NCBI GenBank assembly: GCA_030770425.1 | Contig: JASJFT010000013.1 | Span: 186,001-250,000 of the forward strand | DNA length: 64,000 nt | From: Darksidea phi | Lineage: Eukaryota > Ascomycota > Dothideomycetes > Pleosporales > Lentitheciaceae | Direction: 5' to 3' | In this document: positions 22,562 through 31,761 of the stretch, in pieces | Layout: each line of letters opens with the position of its first letter | How positions within the stretch are numbered: position 1 is the first letter of the stretch | Position numbers and translations under genes: made by a program | Notes under the pieces: model-generated | Database searches by the model: none | What the model saw: only the letters and a program-made list of their open reading frames with translations | Told to the model about the DNA's origin: nothing

Positions 22562-23362
22562 TTACAATGGGGTAGGTTTTGTGGCTCCATCCAAAAATAA
22601 TGACCAGTCTGTAGGCCGCTCAAAAACTGAGCGTCTGTCCGTGTAGTCAATCTTCAGAGGCTCTTTCGACATGCTTTCTCGCCAATCTTCCTCCGTGTTG
22701 GAGTTCACCTGATCTGGCAACCCATAACTGATCATTAGCTTGGTGTTTGCGGCCAGAGGCTCGTTCTTCATCAAATCGCCTTCAGCCCCGAAAATATCTT
22801 CACGCCGCCCTAATAACCAGGGGTGCACCACCGAGAGGTAGTCGTGAATGGTAAGGAACGTGCCAGTAGCCTTGACGAGTAGCGTCTCACCCTTCTTCCG
22901 CGGCCGGTCAGCACGACAACACCTCAATAGATGTACTTCGTCCTCTTCGTCCGAGTCCGGATCGTAGTCTGGAAGATCTCCGAAGAGAAACTCATCGGGG
23001 TCCTCTCCGTTCTCCTCTGGATGATGACAAAATCGATGAAATTCGAGCCACTGATGCTCCCAGTCTTCGACACTTTCGATGTGGACAATGACAGAGGAAA
23101 CTTTAGGATCAGTGAGGGGAGAACGAGATATCGGATGCCAGATGGTCGTCGACGCAGTCTGATCGCCATATGGCTCTGTCGGAATGTCGGGGTCGTACTT
23201 CATGCCATGCATGACCTCAATTGCGCTGTTTAGTGGACCTTCGAGAGCCCACTTTAGGCGCTTCGCATCAGAACTGAGGCCGATTGGCTGACGAGCTTCG
23301 CGATACATTTCGTAAGCGGGTGGAATCGCGCTTTCCGTCGTTCCAGAGAAATCCTCGAACAT
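22562..23362 (-). CDS. Unrecognised protein, about 266 aa
   Basis: The frame is clearly coding: varied composition, no low-complexity bias, stop at 22562. I start it at the first ATG (23362). The open frame continues 5' to ~23428 and beyond (GHHFQDQLQKLVPPASPAL), so an upstream exon spliced after a CCCCTAG acceptor at ~23470 is likely, or a non-AUG-looking start hides an intron. Features seen are DWEHQWLEFHRFCHHPEENG, an acidic loop DYDPDSDEEDE, a Cys pair in LLRCCRADRP, and HDYLSVVHPWLLGRREDI near the C-terminus. No signal peptide or membrane segment. I recognise no domain. It lies between AT-rich relics and could be lineage-specific. Confidence 0.6.
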   Translation of the reverse strand: MFEDFSGTTESAIPPAYEMYREARQPIGLSSDAKRLKWALEGPLNSAIEVMHGMKYDPDIPTEPYGDQTASTTIWHPISRSPLTDPKVSSVIVHIESVEDWEHQWLEFHRFCHHPEENGEDPDEFLFGDLPDYDPDSDEEDEVHLLRCCRADRPRKKGETLLVKATGTFLTIHDYLSVVHPWLLGRREDIFGAEGDLMKNEPLAANTKLMISYGLPDQVNSNTEEDWRESMSKEPLKIDYTDRRSVFERPTDWSLFLDGATKPTPL

Positions 23363-23606
23363 TGTTGCGTATTCGGCTTTGGATGAAGATAAGATATTGG
23401 AGTTCAGAGCTGGAGACGCCGGAGGCACTAACTTTTGTAGCTGGTCTTGAAAGTGGTGGCCCGTGATTATCTAGGGGTAGGCTGCAGCTTGTGGCACGGA
23501 ACCAATTTAGGCTATTATGGTTTCGGAAAGACCTGCTTGACCCACTGTTTTAGTCATCTCATGTAGTTTCGGGCCTCATCCTTCTGGGAGACCTACTGGG
23601 CATAGA

Positions 23607-23910
23607 TTGTCACCATCGGTGTCGCAGGCAGTACTTGAAAAGGTGCGCGCAGGCCACTCAAATTGCTCCATCCAGAGAACAACAGGCGTCGCCTGCTCTA
23701 CTACTAGGAAGATTAAATTGTCGATGGAGTACTTTGGCCAGCCATACAGGCCACCTGGCGTTCGAATCGGGCACCCACCTATACTCAGTCAGTTTCATAG
23801 AGATAAGCTGCTCGAACACCTCGAGGGCAAGCCAACAACGTACCTGGACGAGATGTAGGCCTTCTTATATGATGATTTCGACCTGAGAATCTCCATCACC
23901 TTCACTGCAA
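23607..23910 (+). pseudogene. Tc1/mariner-like transposase N-terminus, relic
   Basis: From 23607 the frame encodes a helix-turn-helix-type start (VRAGHSNCSIQRTTGVACST), then EYFGQPYRPPGVRIGHPPIL and LEGKPTTYLDEM. This order (HTH, EYFG.P..PP..R.G.P..L, then YLDEM.AFLYD) is that of fungal mariner-like transposases. A TAG at 23856 directly follows YLDEM where that family has Gln, so a CAG to TAG (CpA to TpA) change fits. The frame continues AFLYDDFDLRIS, then degrades. No DDE catalytic region is readable. Terminal repeats were not found, so element limits are unknown. It lies next to AT-rich sequence at 24180-24660. Confidence 0.7.
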
Positions 23911-25087
23911 CTTCAAATCAAAGTCGACGCGGGTAACCTCAATTGACGCCTCCTTGGGCTGCCGGGCCTGCTCCCTCACGTGATCAAATCCAAGGACGTC
24001 TCCACGCCGGAGCGACTTGACAAGTCGCAGCTCCTTCGACTGCTTGCTCGTATATATAGTAGCGGTGAGGCTCTTGGCGGAGGCTCTCTGCGGCGGCTGC
24101 TCACTCGCAAGGTCTCTCACGACGCCGTCTACCCACTCCCAGAGGCCTGTTGGAAAAGCGTACTATAAAAGAACCTAGAGAAAAAAAATTAGCGTTAAAT
24201 ACTATCTAAATTTTGTCAAAGCTAACTAAAGCTATCGAATTATTAGGCCTATATAGAAATTTTATTGGTAGTATTACAGCCCACTATAGTAAGAAAAAAG
24301 AAAGAAAAGAAAATAATATAGCGGAAACTAGGAAAGTAAGGTAGGATATTGGCTAGTTAGAGAGCAAATTTTTAACTAGTAGCCTTTTTACTTTATCCTT
24401 AATCGGGCTAAATAACCTTTTTTTTTATCTATTACGCCTACTTCTGCCGAAGGACTCTCGGATTATTACGTCTCCTTAAAGGATTCGTCTTGTCTCCATC
24501 CGAATACAACCCTTTTGCTGCCTCAGCGTTTCTATACCTGCCTGCCTACACGTGCCTCACATTTATAGTATAAAGTTAGATAGAAGCGGCATTTCCCCCG
24601 CCAATTTAGTAGTACAGGAATCTCGGATCCGACGGAAACCGATTAGGGAGCGGAAGTGGCCCTGATCGAAATTGAATTCTATGGCTATTTATCGAATTCT
24701 GCCGCTAGAGCCGGCCAATGACGGCATAATGGGGAACAAAACTGACTCCTACAAACATTGTGCCTTGAGGGACACACAGTCGCTAGTGAAATCGGCTCGT
24801 GCAGAACAACTCCTTACGAGCAAAAGTCTTGGCAACCCCCCGTCTTGCATGCACGCGATTTGCCGCGGTACAAGAAAGTGCCGTCCTATCATAGTTTGAG
24901 CCCATAACCTTATGGGAGAGGAAGTTGTTCTATATTTGGTAGCGAGAGACAGCATCTTTGTACATAGTTTCAGGGATTTCCCATTGGAGCCTCTCACTTT
25001 ACATTGTTTTCTGATGCAGTAACGGAATCATCTCATGCGTGAATGTTCACCTTGATCTCATATGCCCTACATTAGAACATTCTCGGC
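23911..25087. other. Repeat-derived AT-rich intergenic sequence
   Basis: 23911-24170 still has normal GC and probably continues the transposon relic; it holds a near-perfect palindrome CGACTTGACAAGTCG at ~24013. 24180-24560 is AT-dominated with TA-rich runs and almost no CpA, as in RIP-mutated repeats. 24560-25087 is ordinary and contains no recognised frame. Confidence 0.5.
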
Positions 25088-26949
25088 TCAGACTGGCTCG
25101 GTCATAACCTTCAAGCACCCTTCCAGCTGGCACACAACGTCATTGTAGAACTCTCGCTGCAACTCGATGTTTGCAAGGTCATGTTTCGTCGTGTCGAACT
25201 TGAACGAGAGGCATCTCGACACGATTTCGCCATATTGCGGGCCCAGAGTCCGCGCCGCAACGCTGTGCTTGTCCAACCTCATAACGGCCAAGTACTCCTT
25301 CAGTTCGGCGCCGACATTGCTGGTGACAATGGACGTGTCGATTGGCTCTCCAAGGGCGATCTCGAGAAGCAGAACGCCCAGGGCATAGATCTGGTAGTTC
25401 TTGACTGAATCAACGACAGAGGAATCGTTGCTTATTCCTGCTCCGAGCGCTAGGTGTGTGGTAATACTAGTGTCAGCAGTACCGGATTTCCTGTCCAAGA
25501 AGAATTTCACGTTGCGGCTGGCCCATCGCTCGCGCTCGCTCAGCCAGGGTGATGAGTAGAGCCGGAGCACAGAACAGGAGAGTAGATATGCAAGTTTCCA
25601 TCTTTGGTACGGTTGCAAAACTCGCTCGGTGATGCTATCCGAAGCATCCTTATTAGATAGCACTTGGTTGAGCGAGTAGTAGACGTCGGCTGGATGCGAT
25701 TCGATGCTTGCGAGATGGACTTCGAAGACGGACTGGCCACAGTCGCTTAGGTAACCAAGTTGGTGGTGTACCGTCCCAATCTCCGGAGGAGGTGGATGAA
25801 ATGCTTCCAAAGACAAACATAGATTATGTATTTGAGGAAAGGGGCTCGCTGGAAGGTGGGTAGCCGAAGGGCTACACTGGGGTGGCTGAGTGACCAAACC
25901 TTTCTGAAGGTGGACGTTCTTTCGAGCCGTTACATTTTGGGCCGCCATCATACTTTGAGAAGCCAAAGGTGGCTTAGGATGCTCGGAAGCTCTGCTCGGA
26001 CGAATTGGAAGTTTTACGGGCTTAACCTGGGGCTGTGGCCTCTGACGCGTTGAGAGATGCTTCAGCCGCATGCACCAGACCTTAGACTTTTGCCCGTCGT
26101 GGAATATCACTCCGTATTCAGGCGGCATAAAGTTTAGCATTTGGCCTGATGGTCTAGTTCCCTCGTCTTCTAATGCTAGGTCCACAGCATGCGTATGGCT
26201 ATTGCATGCGGAGCAGGCGGACGTAACGACCCGGTACAGCTCAGTGTAGGCCAATTGGATCTTCTTGATGTCTTCGAATGTCGTGCGCGGCGTGAATTTT
26301 GCTGATGATCGTTTGGAGTTACCCCGGATCTGATTCACTAACCGTTCAAGATCATGGTTGTATCTGCTGAGTTCGGACAAGAGGTCATCTACTTTACGCT
26401 TCTTAGAGATGGCCCAGTGGATCCGCTGTTTGCTCTCAGAAAATATGTTCGTAAACGTATCCCAGCCTCTTCGGGATTGATCATCTTTCTGAGATGCAGA
26501 TGTTGGCTACAGTCATCAGTACTTATGTAACAAGCAAAAAGGTCTGGATGGACTGCACGCCGGTAAGTCCTTACCTCGAGAACACATAACTTCTTGATAT
26601 CTATCAATGTGCTTTGAATCAATTCCACGGTAGCTTTATATTCTTCCGAGGTGCCGAGATCCTTGCTAAAAAGGGTGCTAATGGCCTCTCTGCAACCGTC
26701 GCTTTCCCACTCTGCATGATCGGCGTCCTGGATCATTCCGTCCATAGTGGCGTCATCGATGAACCCTAAAAGCAACGTTCGGATCGAGCGGCGAAACTGA
26801 TTTCTCTGTATAAGGTATACTTTCCGTTGTCTGCGCGTGTGACTCTCAAACCCGGTGTAGCTTTGAAAGAAGGTCTCCATAGAGCCATAGCCTTTGATCG
26901 TCAAGGGGATTATCCCAAGGACAACTCCAGCGATCTCGAATCCAGACAT
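25088..26949 (-). CDS. DUF7580-type fungal protein with degenerate kinase-like C-terminus, 597 aa
   Basis: Two exons: 26949-26575 (125 codons, phase 0) and 26506-25088, separated by a 68 bp intron (GTAAGG..CTGTAG). The start SGFEIAGVVLGIIPLTIKG is the hydrophobic N-terminal helix typical of this fungal family (related to STAND/HeLo-like signalling proteins). Joining the exons restores ESKQRIHWAISKKRKVDDLL followed by ELSRYNHDLERLV, a very characteristic segment. A middle proline-rich stretch (~240-300) leads to FEVHLASIESHPADVYYSLN. The C-terminal part resembles a protein-kinase C-lobe: WASRNVKFFLD, then YQIYALGVLLLEIALGEPID. Catalytic kinase motifs are absent, so a pseudokinase-like adaptor is inferred. 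It is divergent from the C2H2-ankyrin gene (609 bp apart), a possible functional pairing. No function is established for the family. Confidence 0.85.
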
Positions 26950-27558
26950 GATTAAGCACCTATTGAATTAGAGAAGACTGAGGATGCTATTATTCAATTC
27001 TTCCTCGTAATGCTAGGGTCCGTGTAGTTTTGTGCGGCGCCCTCAGCTTCGAAGTTGCAACATCACCGCCCAGTCTCTTCAAGGATAGTCTTAAAAAGCA
27101 GATATTATGTCAGTACTCTTTTGGCCAAAAGCGAGCGGGGTAGGAGCGCCAGTTCTCGGAGCGTTGTCGAGGTAATTGTGGAAGTTGAGATTTAGTCGCG
27201 CATAGAGTTCAAGTTGACAATTTACCCCACTTCGTTAATTTTGCCACAACTAGCTTCCAGCCTAACCGAAAACAACTTGCGATCAGCATTCGCGGATCTG
27301 ACTAGGGCTCAGCTCCAATTACCTCCTACAACGTGTTCTAACAGCGTTGGGGGCCGAATCTTTGCTTTGGCTTGCCAAGCGGACGAGGCTTGAAATCTGC
27401 CTAGAGTGCGGGGCTTATCGAAGGTTGGACTTCCTACCAGCTGCACACATCCACTAACTCCCGCTTACCCCGATACGCATCGCACCATGCCCAGCACAAT
27501 TATAACATCCTAGCGAGAACCGTCTCCATTTCCATCGCTCGAACATCCGAATCCGACG
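26950..27558. promoter_or_regulatory. Intergenic/promoter region between DUF7580 and C2H2-ankyrin genes
   Basis: 609 bp between two divergent starts; no reading frame of interest. It probably contains both promoters. No defined elements were identified. Confidence 0.4.
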
Positions 27559-30152
27559 ATGGATGCCGATGAATCGAGCCCATCGGGCCTGTGCGCCAGG
27601 CTATATCACGTCATCCTAGATGCCTTCAGACGTGCTATCTCACACACTAGGGATGCACAGCTTTTGTCGAAACTTCAGAGCTGTGGCCAGAGATTCAAGC
27701 TTTGGGCCGCTGGTTTGCACGTCGAGAGTGGCGACCTCGATGCGCAGCTGGACGAAGATGCGGACATGAAGGATAGCGTTCTGCTTTTGCTGGGTCTGAT
27801 TCTTTACGATCTGTATAGAAGTCAGTGCAAGTTCTAGTCCTGTTTATGGATGCTTATGTGTCAACAGCGTACAAGCATATTCGCCAAAGCGATTTAGGGT
27901 CAAACCATGGCGACACTATTGATGCACGTGGTTCTAGCCCACTTTCTGCTCGTAGCCTTCAAGATTCTAACAACTTATACGATACGATATTAGAACATAG
28001 TGAGGAGACGTCAAACGCGCCTCGGGATTTTGGGCCGAACAATGCTTCTGTCGCTCTCAGCCTCAGGTTGACGGATGATCCACAGATCGAGGATCATGCA
28101 CATTGGATCTCGTCACTTACCTACATCTGCCCTAGCCTAGAAAGCTTCGTCACCGACTCTGATCTCGAGGGTACCAACGGGCCCGGACCTTCAGATATCG
28201 ATTCAGAAGAACTGGTGAAAGAGCTTGTTGAAGACATTGTCGATACAGTTCAGCAACTGTACGATCTCGGGCCGTCCTTGGCGTGGGAAATAACGCTCCC
28301 CAAAACAGAGGGTGATTCTGAAAACGAAAGACATATGGAGGTTGAAGATAGCCTAGAAGAGGACGTTATGCACTACCTCTTTTTAACCGGGGAAAAGTTC
28401 TCAAATATATCCTACCGACTTGCGCTTCGTTTGGCAAAGGCCAACTGGGCGCGTGATCAAAGGCTGGAGACGGCTAGAGCCACAGCATCAGCGGAGCGGG
28501 CCGCCTTGGCTAGTCGCACAATTCGTGAAAAATCCCATGCCGACTCTGGGTACTACACAGGCTCCAAACCTAGCACAGTACAGGCTCAGGACGATAGTGC
28601 ACAATCAACTGATGATTTAGACCATATCGGGACTGAGTATGACTCTGTTTACTCATCAACGGATCGTTTTGGTGCACATGGACGGCTCCGGTTCCCTGTT
28701 CCTCCAGTGGAACAACTTGGACTTGACCGCGGAAAATTTGATTGTACTGTGTGTGGGTCCACTGTAGGGCCCTTTCGCGACAAGCGGGAGTGGAGGTAAG
28801 CTAAATATCTACTTCTTTCTACCTGGAAGAGGGAATGCTGACAAGCGTCCAGACTTCATGTTGTGCGTGACCTAGCACCTTACATATGTCCTATTCCGGA
28901 GTGTAAATCCGACCGATTTGTTTTCGAGAGCCAACGCTCATTCACTGCCCATTTAAGGTCCTGTCATGGCCCCTCATTTTCATGGAGATGCAAATTTCCG
29001 CACTGTGACACGTCATTCAGCGAATTGAAGTCTTTCCAGGATCATCTTTGGCTGTTGCACGGTATATCCGAGGGAGAAGATAGTGAGCATCTGTGCAACG
29101 CTTGGAAGGAAAGCGCAAGATTGGTCCGGGAGGAAATATCTTGCCCGATTTGTAATGGTGCCATGAACGCGAGCCCGGTCCAGCAATCCAAGCATCTTGG
29201 TCATCACATGATCGAAATTGCCCTCTTGTCAATTCCAAACCACATCCTGGATCCCGACGAGTCAGAAGAGTCCGACACGTCTGAATTGAGTGTTGATCAT
29301 CTCGAGTCCGAAACCGATAACAAAGGAGAGGCGAATACGGCTGGGTCCGCCCAGAAGTCAACATCAGATCAACATGAAACAATTATTGGCGAAGAGGCTA
29401 ATGTAAAGGCCGGTAAGGAGGCCAAGGATGGGACTGACCGGTCGACGCCGCTACACCGGGCTGCCTCCAACGGATACACAGATATCGCCAAGCTACTTAT
29501 CGAGGCGGGCGCCGATAAGGAGGCTAAGGACAGGTATAGCCGGACGCCGCTGCACTGGGCTGCCTCCAACGGATACACAGATATCGCCAAGCGGCTCGTC
29601 GAGGCGGGCGCCGATAAGGAGGCTAAGGATGGGACTGGCTCGACGCCGCTGTACCGGGCTGCCTTCAACGGACATAGAGATATCGCCAAGCTACTTATCG
29701 AGGCGGGCGCCGATAAGGAGGCCAAGAATAGGACTGGCTCGACGCCGCTACACCTGGCTACCTCTAAAGGACATATAGATACCGCTAAGCTGCTTATCGA
29801 GGTAGGCGCCGACAAGGAGGCCAAGGACAATATTGGCCGGACGCCGCTATACCGGGCTATCTCCAACGGATACACAGATATCGCCAAGCTACTCGTTGAG
29901 GCGGGCGCCGACAAGGAGGCTAAGAATGGGACTGGCTTGACGCCGCTGCACTGGGCTGCCTCCTACGGATACACAGATATCGCCAAGCTACTTATCGAGG
30001 CGGGCGCCGATAAGGAGGCTAAGGACAGGTATAGCCGGACGCCGCTGCACCGGGCTGCCTCCAATGGATACATAGATATCGCCAGGCTGCTTATCGAGGC
30101 GGGCGCCGACAAGGAGGCCAAGGATAATATTAGCTCGACGCCGCTACACTAA
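27559..30152 (+). CDS. C2H2 zinc-finger/ankyrin-repeat protein, array truncated, 829 aa
   Basis: Three exons: 27559-27820, 27868-28795 and 28853-30152. Introns are 47 bp (phase 1, GTCAGT..CAACAG) and 57 bp (phase 2, GTAAGC..GTCCAG). Residues ~1-90 are a helical domain (LYHVILDAFRRAISHTRDAQ, LLLLGLILYDLYR) common at the N-terminus of fungal C2H2 proteins of this kind. Zinc-finger-like units follow at ~378 (FDCTVCGSTVG), ~407 (ICPIPECKSD..FTAHLRSCH), ~435 (CKFPHCDTSF..DHLWLLH) and ~480 (CPICNGAM..HLGHHM). An acidic linker precedes seven complete ankyrin repeats and the first 13 residues of an eighth, ended by TAA at 30150. Sequence homologous to the rest of repeat eight continues after the stop to 30197. 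Ankyrins suggest ligand or partner recognition; non-self recognition is inference. Confidence 0.85.
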
Positions 30153-30197
30153 ACTACCTCTAACGGATATGTAGATATCGCTAGGCTGCTCGAATAA
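29415..30197 (+). repeat. Eight near-identical 99 bp ankyrin-coding tandem repeats
   Basis: Units begin at 29415 (102 bp), then every 99 bp at 29517, 29616, 29715, 29814, 29913, 30012 and 30111. They share long identical DNA, e.g. GATATCGCCAAGCTACTTAT and GCGGGCGCCGATAAGGAGGC. Unit 8 has G-to-A changes creating TAA at 30150. Low divergence indicates recent expansion or ongoing homogenisation. Confidence 0.95.
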
Positions 30198-31035
30198 TAC
30201 CCTGGCTCCCTATTCTCCCTTACTTCCCGCTCTTATATAAATACCTAAGATATAGCATAGCGTATCGCGATTTATAATTGATATTAGATTAGAAATATAG
30301 TAGCTTCGAAATCAAGAGTATAACCGTATAGGTATAGGATACTAGGCTAGTAAATATTAAGTTTCTTAGGGATCTTATATATTAGCTTATTATATTTACT
30401 TCCGTTTGGTCTAAGGATAGACTTAGTAATAGGATAATTAGCAACATTTATGTCTGGTAATTAGTAGCTACATACTTTAAACTCGCCACCGCTAGTAGGG
30501 AGGATAGCCGACCCGTACCGGCTATTTCCTTATAAGGTAGCGACTCTCTAAGGGGTAAGTTGGTTGACGGGGAGTTAAGTATAATTACAAGGCTATAAGA
30601 CTAAAATCGGCCCGCTTACTAAGACTTTATATAGCTATAACGCTGCTTAATAGCTACTACCCGCTATTAGATTATAATGTAATTATATAGTAATTCTATA
30701 CTAGCTAGAATTAGGAATCGCTCCGATAAGAGGTATTATTTAGAGTAGTAGTTCTAAATAATTTAGATATATCAAGGCTTATTTTTATTTAAAATAATAC
30801 TCTTTATAAATTATGTAGTAAGAGGTCTACGTTGAGCAGGTAGCAGGTTACGTTACTGGCTGCTCTCGAGTCTGGTAGACTACTGTCGCTACCGCTTAAT
30901 ATCATGGCACGCGCCACGCCCTCTCTGAGGCTCTAGCCATTACCTATAGTATACGGCTCGCCCTCTTTTGTAAGGCTCGGGCCGTTACTCTCGTAGTTAT
31001 ACTATAATGCGAATTTTAGGTAATTATAGATAACA
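30198..31035. other. AT-rich, RIP-like degraded repeat
   Basis: TA-dominated sequence beginning immediately after the ankyrin array, with few CpA/TpG steps and no reading frame. The right part (from ~30902) is alignable to the inverted-repeat element at 54 kb. The identity of the rest is not recoverable by eye. Confidence 0.6.
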
Positions 31036-31148
31036 ACTACAACTAACAACCTTCTTGCGTTTTAAAGTATTTAGGACAAAATACCTTTTAATATCCCCTT
31101 TTTGTGTTATTCCGCGAGCTTGACGACGCGATGGCTGCTACTTATTCG
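30902..31148 (+). repeat. Mutated copy of the right end of the 54 kb inverted-repeat element
   Basis: Shares with 54150-54386 the order: CACGCGCCACGCCCTCT-type direct units, GGCTCGGGCCGTT, AACCTTCTTGCGTTT, TTATTCCGCGAG.TTGACGAC and ATTCGAT. Differences are mostly C-to-T or G-to-A (for example TTTCAAGGCATTCGGGAC read as TTTTAAAGTATTTAGGAC). No matching left end was found nearby. Confidence 0.75.
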
Positions 31149-31761
31149 ATAGTAAGACGTCTACGTAAGTATAACTTTTATTTGAGTAGAATTATAGTAA
31201 GCCTCTCAGGAATAGCTTTGCCAACTTCGTACCTCAAATCACAGTATTTCATCACCGCACAGTCAAAATTCCGTAACTGCCTGAATCCAAGCGACCCGAT
31301 GCCCATGACCGACATTATGTATTGATCCAATGGTTGATAAAATGTATAGAAACGACCTCACATACTAAAAAAAGTGGAATGACATCTATCGTTGGCATGA
31401 AAAGAGTTAGTTACATAACAAACTAGGACTCACATTTTTACGACATGACCGTTGCTAGGTGTCGGGTTCCTCGGAGCAACATCAAAGTATCTAGCAACCA
31501 GTCAGACTTCTAGGCCTAGGGTTCGAGCTTTCCATTCACATCATCGTTTGTCTCGCTGCATGACTTATCCGCGCCGGCAAATGCGGTATTGGGTAAGCAG
31601 TCATCTCACCGTTTATTGCATGACCATCACGTCACAAACATGATGTGGTTTTCACTAGATGCAAGATACAATATGATATAGTATTGAAGTAAACTTTTAA
31701 AAGATCGCTCAATACAATAGAGTTGGGTTCTAGGCGCCGGACAGGACCCCAAAGTCTAATT
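31149..31761. other. Intergenic region
   Basis: About 600 bp between repeat relic and the 3' end of the seven-exon gene. Only short, unconvincing frames; nothing recognised. Confidence 0.4.

Noticed and set aside
24005..24030. Palindrome near 24013 as a terminator or hairpin RNA
   Set aside because: Lies in transposon-derived DNA; bacterial-type terminators do not apply and there is no support for an RNA gene.
29369..29914. Long minus-strand frame through the ankyrin array
   Set aside because: Shadow of the repeat; its repetitive Ser/Ala/Pro content follows from the reverse complement of ankyrin codons.
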